DNA from: Chitinophaga cymbidii
Lineage (GTDB): Bacteria; Bacteroidota; Bacteroidia; Chitinophagales; Chitinophagaceae
Assembly (NCBI RefSeq): GCF_007992715.1
Contig: NZ_BKAU01000001.1
Coordinates: 1,054,001 to 1,118,000, forward strand
Direction: 5' to 3'
DNA: 64,000 bases
Below the pieces are notes generated by a model. It ran no database searches, was not told where the DNA came from, and saw only the letters and a program-made list of their open reading frames with translations. Positions 25,382-34,073 of the stretch are shown here, piece by piece. The translations under genes and the position numbers were made by a program. Every line of letters starts with the position of its first letter. Positions within the stretch are counted from its first letter, which is position 1.

Positions 25382-28300
25382 CTACTTCACCACTTCCACC
25401 CATCTGCCGGGTGCAAAAGCATGTATCGTATTATCGTACATCGCTTCGCAGGAAACGGCCGGAAGGTAGTACCTGCCCAGGTAAGCGGCATTCAGCAATA
25501 CCTGGTAAGTCACTGTTTTATTCTCTTCAAGATTGAAATATGTGTACACTCGGTCATCGCGGATATCACGGTAAGTGTAGGGCGATGAACGCATGGTGCT
25601 GTCGTTGCCCATGAGGCGGGTATTGATGATCTCCCAGCCGGAAGGGAATACCTGCGTGAGCGCCATTTGCTCGTAGTAGCCGCGCCTGCCGGGATTCTTC
25701 AGCGTAACAGTGGCCACGAAGTCTGTTCCCTGCTTCAGCTGTTCCGGGTCCAGCGCCTGGCCGTTCCGGCTGTTGTACTGCACCTGCATGTTCAGCACGT
25801 CCGGGTTGTTTTCCGCGTAAGGATTGGTGCCTGCTTCCGGCTGGCCTTTGAGGATCAGGCGGGCGTACAGTACATTCTGTCCTTTGTTCTGCAGCTGTAC
25901 ATGGCCGTCTGTTCCCTTGAACGCCACCGGCGTCTGCGATACATATGAATTGCTGCTCACATTCCCGTTCGCGCCGTTCAGGCGGTAGGTGAAGGTCATC
26001 TTTCCCCCGGCCTTGTTCACACCGCAGAACTTCGCTACGGCGATCAGCGCGAATGCGGTGGTCTGGGTGCTGTACCAGTCGTTCTGCCCGAGGCGCGCCG
26101 CTATCTGCCGGAGCAGTTCATTGGCGGTGTTGCGCTGGCCCATGATGGTGAGCGTTTCCAGGATCATGGCCTTGTCACGCAGATCGGAGCCAAAAGTTCC
26201 GCCGAGTTGCGTATATGGCTGCACGTTAGTGCTCAATCCTTTGATAAGGCTGTTGGCTGCTTCCGTCTGCCCGGCCAGTTTATAAGCACCCGCCAGGCGC
26301 CATTTTGCGGCGACGGACAAATACTGGAATTCTTTCAGGCGGTTCATGGCGCCCAGCTCGGGTGTTTTGGCCATGGCCAGCAGGTATAACCGGTACGCCT
26401 GTACGAGGTCGCCGCCGATATAGTTATAGCTGCTGGGGCTCCAGCTTACGGCTTTGTTGCGCTGGAATTTCTTCCAGAGATCCAGGAACCCCGCCGGCAA
26501 AGCGTACCCCTTCGCCTGCGCTTCCAGCATAAAATGGCCCACATAGTTGGTGCTCCATTCGTCCGCCTCACTGGCGCCGGGCCAGTATCCCAGCCCGCCG
26601 CTCGTCAGCTGAAAACCTTTGAGCCGGTTCAGCCCCGCTTTCACGTTCCTGTCGATCTCCGCGGTTTGCTTCTCGCCAAGGTCCATCAACTGCGACAAAG
26701 CCAGCTGGGGAAACACGGAAGAAGTGGTTTGTTCCACGCATCCGTGCGGGTATTGAATGAGGTATTCCAGCCGTTTGCCAAGGTTCATGGCGGGAATGGT
26801 GGACACTTCCAGCACGCCGCTGTTGGTGCCGGGCATGCCCACAGCATTGAACGCCGTGTTCCAGGACGCGCCGGGCTCCAGCGTTTGCTCCATTACGTTC
26901 GTGAGGTAAGGATTCGGGTTACGCACGTCCAGCTCCACGTTTTCTTCCGCGCTTTCCTTGCCGCTGCTGGCCGTGATCTTGAACTTGCCAATGCCTACCT
27001 GCGACCGGATCTTCACATCAAAATAAACCATCTGCTCGCCGGGCTGCGGGAAGCTCACCTCTTTCGTGCTTTCGCCCAGCACTTCAAAGAAGGCGTTGGA
27101 GGAAAGCGTTACCCTGGCTTGCCGCACCTGCGGTTCCAGGCCGAAAACGGTTACCGGCAGCTGTAGGGTTTCACCGGGACCGAGCACTCTCGGCACGGTG
27201 GCGAGCAGCATCAGCGGTTTCTTCACGGCGGCGGTCTTCTCCGCGGAACCGTAAGCGCCCTCCTGGCCTGCTACTACCATCGCCTTCACGGAACCGATGT
27301 AAGGCGGCAATTTGAATTTATGCGTTTTCTTTTCTCCCTTCCGCAACGCGAACGGCCCCATGAATTTCACCACCGGTTTGAAGCGGTTGGCTTTGGCAGC
27401 GCTGGCGTTTTTGTCCAGCCCCTCGTCACCACCGATGCTCAGGATACGCTCCAAATCAGCACCCCAGGCGCCCAACACATAATCGAACAGGTCCCAGGTT
27501 TTCACGCCGAGTGCTTCCCGCGCATAGAAAACACTATGCGCGTCGGGCGTTTTGAAGCGCGTGAGGTCCAGCAAACCTTCGTCCACCACCGCGATCGTAT
27601 AGGTCATGGCTTTGCCGTTGGTTTCGGACACGGTGATGGCCGTTTCTGTTTCCGGGCGCAGCGTGGCGGGCAGGCTCACAACGGGTTTGAGAATGGTATT
27701 CGGATCTTCCACCAGCACGGGAATAGTGCCGTACATGCGGATGGGAAGGTCGTTCGCTGTTTGTGCATGCGGTTGCAGCAGGCTAACGTTCACGTATATA
27801 TTCGGCGCCATGCTCTTGTCCGCTTTGAAGCGGTACACGGTCTGCCCCTTCTCCGTTTTGATCCAGTCCGTTTTCAGCACCTTGCTGCCGGACTCGATGC
27901 TGATCAGCCCGCGGCCGCCTTCGCTGCTGGGGATGGTCAGGGTTATTTCTTCTCCTACATTATATTTCTCCTTGTTGGACGTAAATACGAGCATGGCGGC
28001 TTCCGCGGGATTCTCCTTTTGCAGGCGCTCCGCGAAAGTGGGCCAGTCGATGTACACGGACTGCCCCGTTACGTGACCGCTCTCCGGATCTTTTACCCGC
28101 ACCAGGTAGCGGCCCCACTCCGGCTGCCGGATCATCAGCGGGTACATGCCTTTGCCGCCGCGCAGGGTGACGGTTTTCCTTTCAAGCAGCTGGTTATAAT
28201 TGTCCTGCGTAAAATTGCTGAGGTCATTTTCATTTTCATCCCACCACCAGCGCCAGCGTACTTTGTACAATTCCACTTCCACATCGCGGGTGCCGCCTTT

Positions 28301-30949
28301 CAGCTTGCCGTTCGCATCCACGTTCACAATGCTCACCTGGTGCACTTTGTCCGTTACCAGCATGCCGGTGAGGCGGTCGCCTTCCGGTGCGCTGACCCCC
28401 ACATAGGAATCGAACACATGGTAAGGCATGGAAAAATGATCGATGCTGAAATCGCCACCCGGCTCAAATACTTTCACTTCAAAGTTGGCCCGCAGTACGC
28501 CCGGCGCGCGTTCACCTACCGGGATGCTCGCCGTCACCGGCGCCGCGCCGCTTTCATTCAGCGGTCCGTCGAAAATGGTTTTGTTCTCCGTGCTGAACCG
28601 CGTGGTGGGGTCATCAAAATGATACCCGTCGAATTTCGGGAAAGCGGTGGCCTGCGAGCGCAGGGATACATCTACTTTCGCTTTGAGACTTTGCGCCGGG
28701 GCGCCGAAGAGCCAGGCGGCGGACAGGGTGCCGCGTGGATTTTCATCTTTTATCAATGCCTGCTGGTTGCCGAAATCCAGCTTTACTTTCAGCCGGTTGG
28801 GTTTCACCGTTTCAATGCGGAGGTTCTTCGTAAACACGGCACCGCCTGCTTTCACCTTTGCCAGCCAGCTGCCGGTGGGCGCTTCCGCTTCGGTGACCGT
28901 ATGGAAATTATAGAATCCGTTCAGTGATTCATGCTGATGGATGCGTTTGTAAAGCTGGCCTTTCGGATTGTACAATTCAAGCGTAAGCGGGTGGTTCGGC
29001 GGCAGCTTGCTGTCTTTATCTTCCAGGAGGAAAGTGAGATACAGGGAATCGCCAGGGCGCCATACACCGCGCTCTCCGTACAAAAATCCTTTCATCCCTT
29101 CCTGCACTTCTTCTCCTTTTACGTCAAAGCGGCTCAGAGGCAGCGAGCTTCCGTCATCCAGCTTTAAATATCCTCTTTCATTTTCACGCTTCGCGATCAG
29201 CAGGTAGGGCTTGCGTTTCAGCTCGAAACGGGCGAAGCCGTCGCCATCGCTTTTGGTGCTGAATATTACTTGCTGCTGATAGTCGAGCAGCTGCAATTCC
29301 ACGCCGGACAAAGGTTTCGCATCGCGTATATCCGTTACCGCTACCAGCATACTGTTGTCATTTCCCCGTTTGGCGATCAGCCCGATGTTGGAGGAAATGA
29401 TATTGCGGGACGCCCATCTTTGTTTGTTATAGTAGGAATTGGTGCAGGGATCATCGCGGTCTGACCAGCTGTAGCCGTAAGGATAGTAGCTGTCGTACCG
29501 CCGCCAGAAAGCATCATCCTCATCAATTTTTTCTCCGTAATAATAACCGTCCTCATCGCTATTTTCCTCCTCCTCTTCTTTATCATCTGTTCCTTTGCAG
29601 GCGTACACCGCATAGTCTTTCCGGAAACCGATGGTTACGCGATAAATGGCGCCGGGCTCGGTTTTGACGAGATTTTCCAGGTCGAGGCTGAACCTTGTGC
29701 GTTTGTGCAGGTTCAGCGACTTGTCCGCATCCAGCCGGATCGTTTTCTGAACAACGGGCCTGGCTACACGCCGGAGCTCTTCATCGCCATTAAGGTTATT
29801 GCGTTGCAGATATTGGGGGATGTTATTCTCGTAGATCCGCATCACCATTACGTCCACCGCTTTCAACCCCACCGCTTCAAACGGCATCGCCAGCTTGCCG
29901 CTTTGCGGCATGATCACGCCTTTGCCGGGAATGCTGACGGAGGGCAGGCGGTTTTCGAAATTGACGCTGGCGGAAAATGTTTTGCCGAGCCTTTCATCGA
30001 ATGCATTGAGAACGCCTTCGTTCACCACGATGGAATAATTGCCTTCCAGCCTGTCCGGCGCATACACACGCACTTCGCTGCCGTCTACCGTGTAGCGCAG
30101 CTCGCTCACACCGCTGATACCGATCAGGCCGTCCAGGTTCTGGCTGGCGTTGATGGGGTCGGAGAACTGCACCAGCACGCATTCTTCGGGATCATACACC
30201 GGCTTGATGTCCAGCACCTTGAAATCGCCGATGGCCGGCACTTCCACCGCTTTCGCATCTTTCTTATCCGCGCCGATGGACTGCCCGTTCCAGGCGATTT
30301 CCAGCTGCTGCGCTTTCTGCGCACGGGCGATGTTGCCGATGGTGAACCGGTAGCTGCGGTTGGCTACATCATGCTGCCAGGTGATATTTGTTTTGGCGCC
30401 GGGATATTTTGTGGTGATGATCTTTTCCACGGCCTGCACGTCTTCCGCATCCGCGGTGAACACCATGCCGGTGAAGGTCATGCGGTCCCCGCTGGCGCCA
30501 GCGGACCGGAGGCCCATCAGCTCCACATCGAACGACGGCTCGATCACCTGGAAATCAAATTCGAATTTTTTCAGATCGGCCGGAACGTCCATCACTTTAC
30601 CAAGACGAAAAACGGCTTCATATTTTTTACCGGGTTCCAGATTCTGGTCCGGCCGGAACTCCACGGTGGTGGCATCCAGCCAGTAGGCTTTCCCTTTAAT
30701 GGAAGGCGAGAAGGAAAAGATACCTTCTTCCAGCGGTTCATTCTGTGTATGCGTTACGTTTACATCTCCCGCAAGCTGTACGCGGATGGCGCTTTGCTTT
30801 GATATGATCCCGGACGTATAGGCTTCTATGTACTTTGCAAAAGCCGGGTTCATCTCTTTTGCTTTAGTGCTGCATGCTACGATGATGGCAGTCAGCCCGA
30901 GGCTTAACAACAGGTAGGTCAGGATCAGGTACCGTTTGTTCAGGTGCAT
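25382..30949 (-). CDS. Alpha-2-macroglobulin family lipoprotein (protease trap) with thioester motif
   Basis: 1855 residues. Lipobox AIIVACSTK puts the lipidated Cys at 26. A chain of MG-type beta-sandwich domains follows, including VELQLLDYQQQVIFSTKSDG and GERGVWRPGDSLYLTFLLED; an acidic insertion (DKEEEEENSDEDGYYYGEKI) stands out at about residues 455-475. The bait region should lie about 900-1150, followed by the A2M core, where YPHGCVEQTTSSVF carries the intact CxEQ thioester (Cys1404), then the alpha-helical thioester domain (GGLGYWPGASEADEWSTNYV). These proteins are thought to trap proteases that breach the envelope while PBP1C repairs peptidoglycan. It is followed by pbpC (76 bases) and preceded by an ABC gene (30 bases). 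Confidence 0.94.
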   Translation of the reverse strand: MHLNKRYLILTYLLLSLGLTAIIVACSTKAKEMNPAFAKYIEAYTSGIISKQSAIRVQLAGDVNVTHTQNEPLEEGIFSFSPSIKGKAYWLDATTVEFRPDQNLEPGKKYEAVFRLGKVMDVPADLKKFEFDFQVIEPSFDVELMGLRSAGASGDRMTFTGMVFTADAEDVQAVEKIITTKYPGAKTNITWQHDVANRSYRFTIGNIARAQKAQQLEIAWNGQSIGADKKDAKAVEVPAIGDFKVLDIKPVYDPEECVLVQFSDPINASQNLDGLIGISGVSELRYTVDGSEVRVYAPDRLEGNYSIVVNEGVLNAFDERLGKTFSASVNFENRLPSVSIPGKGVIMPQSGKLAMPFEAVGLKAVDVMVMRIYENNIPQYLQRNNLNGDEELRRVARPVVQKTIRLDADKSLNLHKRTRFSLDLENLVKTEPGAIYRVTIGFRKDYAVYACKGTDDKEEEEENSDEDGYYYGEKIDEDDAFWRRYDSYYPYGYSWSDRDDPCTNSYYNKQRWASRNIISSNIGLIAKRGNDNSMLVAVTDIRDAKPLSGVELQLLDYQQQVIFSTKSDGDGFARFELKRKPYLLIAKRENERGYLKLDDGSSLPLSRFDVKGEEVQEGMKGFLYGERGVWRPGDSLYLTFLLEDKDSKLPPNHPLTLELYNPKGQLYKRIHQHESLNGFYNFHTVTEAEAPTGSWLAKVKAGGAVFTKNLRIETVKPNRLKVKLDFGNQQALIKDENPRGTLSAAWLFGAPAQSLKAKVDVSLRSQATAFPKFDGYHFDDPTTRFSTENKTIFDGPLNESGAAPVTASIPVGERAPGVLRANFEVKVFEPGGDFSIDHFSMPYHVFDSYVGVSAPEGDRLTGMLVTDKVHQVSIVNVDANGKLKGGTRDVEVELYKVRWRWWWDENENDLSNFTQDNYNQLLERKTVTLRGGKGMYPLMIRQPEWGRYLVRVKDPESGHVTGQSVYIDWPTFAERLQKENPAEAAMLVFTSNKEKYNVGEEITLTIPSSEGGRGLISIESGSKVLKTDWIKTEKGQTVYRFKADKSMAPNIYVNVSLLQPHAQTANDLPIRMYGTIPVLVEDPNTILKPVVSLPATLRPETETAITVSETNGKAMTYTIAVVDEGLLDLTRFKTPDAHSVFYAREALGVKTWDLFDYVLGAWGADLERILSIGGDEGLDKNASAAKANRFKPVVKFMGPFALRKGEKKTHKFKLPPYIGSVKAMVVAGQEGAYGSAEKTAAVKKPLMLLATVPRVLGPGETLQLPVTVFGLEPQVRQARVTLSSNAFFEVLGESTKEVSFPQPGEQMVYFDVKIRSQVGIGKFKITASSGKESAEENVELDVRNPNPYLTNVMEQTLEPGASWNTAFNAVGMPGTNSGVLEVSTIPAMNLGKRLEYLIQYPHGCVEQTTSSVFPQLALSQLMDLGEKQTAEIDRNVKAGLNRLKGFQLTSGGLGYWPGASEADEWSTNYVGHFMLEAQAKGYALPAGFLDLWKKFQRNKAVSWSPSSYNYIGGDLVQAYRLYLLAMAKTPELGAMNRLKEFQYLSVAAKWRLAGAYKLAGQTEAANSLIKGLSTNVQPYTQLGGTFGSDLRDKAMILETLTIMGQRNTANELLRQIAARLGQNDWYSTQTTAFALIAVAKFCGVNKAGGKMTFTYRLNGANGNVSSNSYVSQTPVAFKGTDGHVQLQNKGQNVLYARLILKGQPEAGTNPYAENNPDVLNMQVQYNSRNGQALDPEQLKQGTDFVATVTLKNPGRRGYYEQMALTQVFPSGWEIINTRLMGNDSTMRSSPYTYRDIRDDRVYTYFNLEENKTVTYQVLLNAAYLGRYYLPAVSCEAMYDNTIHAFAPGRWVEVVK

Positions 30950-30979
30950 AATGAGGTTTTTAGTAAGGATGTATTAAAG

Positions 30980-32455
30980 TTATATCATTTTGCCATTGCT
31001 GATGCGCAAAAAGTTGTTGACGCATTCGGGCAGCTCTTCCACGTAATGCGTTACGTAGATGAGGGTTACGGGGATATGTTTGCACAGGGTTTCTATGACC
31101 TGTGAAAAATGATTTTTCTGATGTGCGTCGAGGCCCTGGCAGGGCTCATCGAAGATGAGCAGCGGCGGATTCTTCACCAGCGCACGCGCGAGGAGCACCA
31201 GCCGTTGCACGCTGGCGGGCACCTGTTTGAAAGGCGCGTCCGCATATTGCGCGATCTCGAGCACCTGCATCCATCCCCGCGCTTTCTCCAGTTGCGCCGG
31301 CGTACATGCGCGCACGTAGCCGATGGTATCGAAGAAGCCGGAGCCTGTTACCTGCAGGCAGGTGGCGGCGGAAGAAAAATACTGGTGCAGCTCGGGGGAA
31401 ACAAAACCGATCTTTCGCTTGATGTCCCATATGCTTTCGCCGCTGCCGCGCTTGCGGTCGAACAGCGTGATCCTGTTGGCGTAGGATTGCGGATTGTCTG
31501 CATTGATCAGGCTCAGCAGCGTGGATTTGCCGGAGCCGTTATGTCCCAGCAAGGCCCATTTTTCGTTGGGGCGGATGGTCCAGTTGATGCCGTCGAGGAT
31601 CGTGTTCTCACCATATTTTACATGGATGTTTTCCATCTGCACGATCGTTTCAAAGGATTCGGGCACCCTGTCCGCCGTGAGCTTCCGGATCAGCTGCGGG
31701 TCCACTTCCAGCGCGGAGAACGTACTTTCCTCCTCCCGGTATTGCGCCAGGAATGCCTCGCGGGTATAGCTCCCCGCAACGCGCCCGTCTTCCAGGTGCA
31801 GCACGTGGGTGATGCTTTCGGGTATCTCGCGGGGCGTGGTCACCAGCACGATGGTGGCGCCGGACTCGATGGCGTGGTCCACGATGCCGTGAAAAGCCAG
31901 CCTCGACTGCACGTCCAGCCCCATGAAAGGGTTGTCCAGCAACAGCAGGGAAGGTTTTTGAAGAAGGGCTTTGGCGATCATCACGCGGCGGGTTTCGCCG
32001 TTGGACAGCTTGATGAGTTCTTTTTTCAGCAGCGGACGGATGTTCAGCGGTTCCAGCAGGGGGTCGCCGGACTGGCCGTCCAGGTATGCCTCCACAGTAG
32101 GTGCGTCCGATGCGTCCATGCTGTTGAAGCGCTGCTGGTAGTAGAAATCGGTGGTATGCGAAAGGTTGCGGAAATCGTGGTGATGCCCCACCAAGGCTAT
32201 GAGGCGGCGGTAATTAAAATAGGGGTCTGTGATGCTATGGGTTTCGCGGTAGCGGTCATAATAATGGTGTACCACGCGGCCGTTGATCACGTTGTTCTTT
32301 CCCAGGATGGTATTGAGCAGGCTGGTTTTCCCCGCGCCGCTGCCGCCCACGATGGCCCAGTGCTCGCCGGAGCGGACCTCCCAGGTGAGCCCGGTGAAGA
32401 GGGTTTTATCAAGATTGCGGACGGTCACGTGCTCAAGGGTCAGAAATGGCTGCAT
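30980..32455 (-). CDS. ModF/PhrA-like protein with two ABC ATPase domains
   Basis: 491 residues, the size of E. coli ModF, with two ATP-binding cassettes and no membrane domain. Cassette 1: Walker A GGSGAGKTS (about 38-46), signature IKLSNGETRRV, Walker B LLLLDNPFMGLD with Asn in place of the catalytic Glu. Cassette 2: Walker A GHNGSGKST (about 300), degenerate signature VPASVQRLVLL, intact Walker B LLIFDEPCQGLD. The intact cassette 2 Walker pair would face the good signature of cassette 1, leaving one working and one degenerate ATP site. ModF-like proteins lack an assigned role. It is the first gene of the minus-strand run with A2M and pbpC; function there is unknown. Confidence 0.8.
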   Translation of the reverse strand: MQPFLTLEHVTVRNLDKTLFTGLTWEVRSGEHWAIVGGSGAGKTSLLNTILGKNNVINGRVVHHYYDRYRETHSITDPYFNYRRLIALVGHHHDFRNLSHTTDFYYQQRFNSMDASDAPTVEAYLDGQSGDPLLEPLNIRPLLKKELIKLSNGETRRVMIAKALLQKPSLLLLDNPFMGLDVQSRLAFHGIVDHAIESGATIVLVTTPREIPESITHVLHLEDGRVAGSYTREAFLAQYREEESTFSALEVDPQLIRKLTADRVPESFETIVQMENIHVKYGENTILDGINWTIRPNEKWALLGHNGSGKSTLLSLINADNPQSYANRITLFDRKRGSGESIWDIKRKIGFVSPELHQYFSSAATCLQVTGSGFFDTIGYVRACTPAQLEKARGWMQVLEIAQYADAPFKQVPASVQRLVLLARALVKNPPLLIFDEPCQGLDAHQKNHFSQVIETLCKHIPVTLIYVTHYVEELPECVNNFLRISNGKMI

Positions 32456-32610
32456 ATTTCAGGAATGTTTGATCTGATGGTTTCCGGGGGGCTAATTTCG
32501 GCATCCTGCACCAGAAATCATATCTCCGGGCCTGATTATTTTGCCAACTGGTGCGGAGAGCGGAAAAAGAGGCAAAAAGGTTTGCAAAAATATCGTACCT
32601 ATGCAACGGT

Positions 32611-33054
32611 ATGATCCAATGGCAAGTGAAGACATTCGGGGAACTGAGCCTTGACGAGCTTTACCGGCTGCTCCGGCTGAGAAGCGAAGTGTTTGTGGTG
32701 GAGCAGCATTGTCCGTATCTGGACATGGACAACAGCGATCAGCAGGCACTGCACGTATCCGGGTACACAGCGGAAGGTCTGGCGGCATATACGCGCCTGT
32801 TCGCACCGGGCGTCAAGTCGGACATGGCGTCCATCGGCCGGGTGGTCACCGCACCGTTTGCGCGGGGAAGCGGGCTGGGTAGGCAGCTGATGGAACGGTC
32901 CATCGCAGAAGTGAAAGCGCAGTGGGGCGATACGCCGATCAGGATCAGCGCGCAGCTCTACCTTCAAAAGTTTTACGAATCACTGGGTTTCATCAAAAAA
33001 AGCGACGTATACCTGGAAGATAATATACCCCATATCGAAATGGTAAAAACATAG
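32611..33054 (+). CDS. ElaA-like GNAT acetyltransferase
   Basis: 147 residues from the ATG at 32611 (MIQWQVKTFGELSLDELYRL); the open frame continues 20 codons upstream but without homology. Typical ElaA features: LRSEVFVVEQHCPYLDMDN near the N-terminus and the acetyl-CoA loop at about 90-100 (APFARGSGLGRQLM, the R-x-x-G-x-G/A pattern). C-terminal QLYLQKFYESLGFIKKSDVY, then EDNIPHIEMVK, is also characteristic. Substrate unknown. It is divergent from the ModF-like gene and followed 21 bases later by the SUKH gene. Confidence 0.88.
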   Translation: MIQWQVKTFGELSLDELYRLLRLRSEVFVVEQHCPYLDMDNSDQQALHVSGYTAEGLAAYTRLFAPGVKSDMASIGRVVTAPFARGSGLGRQLMERSIAEVKAQWGDTPIRISAQLYLQKFYESLGFIKKSDVYLEDNIPHIEMVKT

Positions 33055-33075
33055 TATTCAATTTAAAACAGTAAC

Positions 33076-33822
33076 ATGACACCACTCGAACAGCTCAAGA
33101 CGATGCTGCCTGAAAGGTATCACACCTACAAGAACGAAGAATATACGATCGAGTTGATGCCCGGACTATCAGATGAGGAGATCGATAGCGTAGCACGCCA
33201 GCTCCCTGGCAGGCAGGTCCCCGCCGAGATCCGGGAACTGTTGCAATTCACCAGCGGATTTTTATTTTTCGGCCTTGACGCTATTACGTTTGATGGCGTG
33301 AGGGAATTTGATATGCTCAACCTTATCCCTTTCCCGGTACGCCTGGCGGGAGACGGTTATGGCAATTATTTTGTGGTGGACGTGGACAGAAGCGGCAAAT
33401 GGGGGCCCGTACTCTATGTGCTCAATGATCCGCAGGTGATCATCAAACATTCCGAGAATGTAACGGAGTTCCTGCAGGACATTCATGCTTTCGGTAAAAG
33501 GACCGGCGCTTCCACGCTGGACGTTATTCATAACTCCACCATGGAAGACATCTGGGAGCGGAACAACGGCTTCATCACCCACGAAGACGCCCGCTATTCC
33601 AATGATCCGCAGCTGGAAGCCTTCGCCCGGCAGATACCCCGCCATTACATGATCGCGGACCTGCGGGATAAAGCAGTGCGCTCCGGTTTTGCCTGGGGCA
33701 AATTCGGCACCAACATGCGCAATGCGATCCGCGACCGGGAAAACCTGATCTGGGGCATTGAACGGAAACCGCCGCAGCAGCGGAGACCGCCGTTCAACAA
33801 CCGGCAACGTTCGTTCAGATAA
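33076..33822 (+). CDS. SMI1/KNR4 (SUKH) family protein
   Basis: 248 residues. The SUKH fold shows in GLSDEEIDSVARQLPGRQVP, AEIRELLQFTSGFLFFGLDA, NLIPFPVRLAGDGYGNYFVV and WGPVLYVLNDPQVIIKHSEN. Many SUKH proteins are immunity proteins against polymorphic toxins, but none is next to this gene, and the C-terminal 90 residues (HYMIADLRDKAVRSGFAWGK, ending in a basic RRPPFNNRQRSFR tail) are not part of the minimal domain. Cotranscribed with the acetyltransferase, then a strong terminator. A housekeeping or regulatory role is as likely as immunity. Confidence 0.82.
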   Translation: MTPLEQLKTMLPERYHTYKNEEYTIELMPGLSDEEIDSVARQLPGRQVPAEIRELLQFTSGFLFFGLDAITFDGVREFDMLNLIPFPVRLAGDGYGNYFVVDVDRSGKWGPVLYVLNDPQVIIKHSENVTEFLQDIHAFGKRTGASTLDVIHNSTMEDIWERNNGFITHEDARYSNDPQLEAFARQIPRHYMIADLRDKAVRSGFAWGKFGTNMRNAIRDRENLIWGIERKPPQQRRPPFNNRQRSFR

Positions 33823-33828
33823 AATCAT

Positions 33829-33852
33829 AAAGCGCCTCCGGGCGCTTTTTTT
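33829..33852 (+). terminator. Rho-independent terminator after the SUKH gene
   Basis: AGCGCC (33831-33836) and GGCGCT (33841-33846) pair around TCCG; AA precedes and a run of seven T residues ends at 33852. It closes the elaA-like/SUKH transcript seven bases after the stop. Confidence 0.88.
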
Positions 33853-34024
33853 ATGCCCCTTCCGCATCAGCATAACACGTTTAGATCATTTTTACTAAAC
33901 ACGTTTTTTACGTCAGGCAGCATATCAGCTACTTTTATATTAAACTAAACCCTATCTGAAATTTGCCCGCAATCCAGCCGCAGGCGGTCGTCAACATCAT
34001 TGTCCAAATGCGTAACTTATCATT

Positions 34025-34043
34025 GGTTAACAAGCTGTTAACC
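34025..34043. promoter_or_regulatory. Inverted repeat upstream of the terpene synthase
   Basis: GGTTAAC-AAGCT-GTTAACC is perfect over seven pairs, 30 bases before the ATG at 34074. Further upstream AACACGTTT occurs twice (33874-33882 and 33898-33906), 24 bases apart. Both could be regulator sites for this gene. If translation instead starts at 34008 the repeat would be inside the coding region. Confidence 0.4.
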
Positions 34044-34073
34044 TTTGATTTTCCTCATTTAAAACCAAATGTT

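Noticed and set aside
27320..28927. 535-codon plus-strand open frame opposite the alpha-2-macroglobulin gene
   Set aside because: It is antisense to a clearly conserved protein and its translation has no domain; long antisense frames arise from codon bias in such genes. The same applies to 31109-32614, 39411-41000, 844-2034, 19928-20836 and 29705-30802.
33076..33822. SUKH gene as a toxin-immunity module
   Set aside because: No polymorphic toxin, Rhs or secretion-effector gene is next to it; it is cotranscribed with an acetyltransferase.
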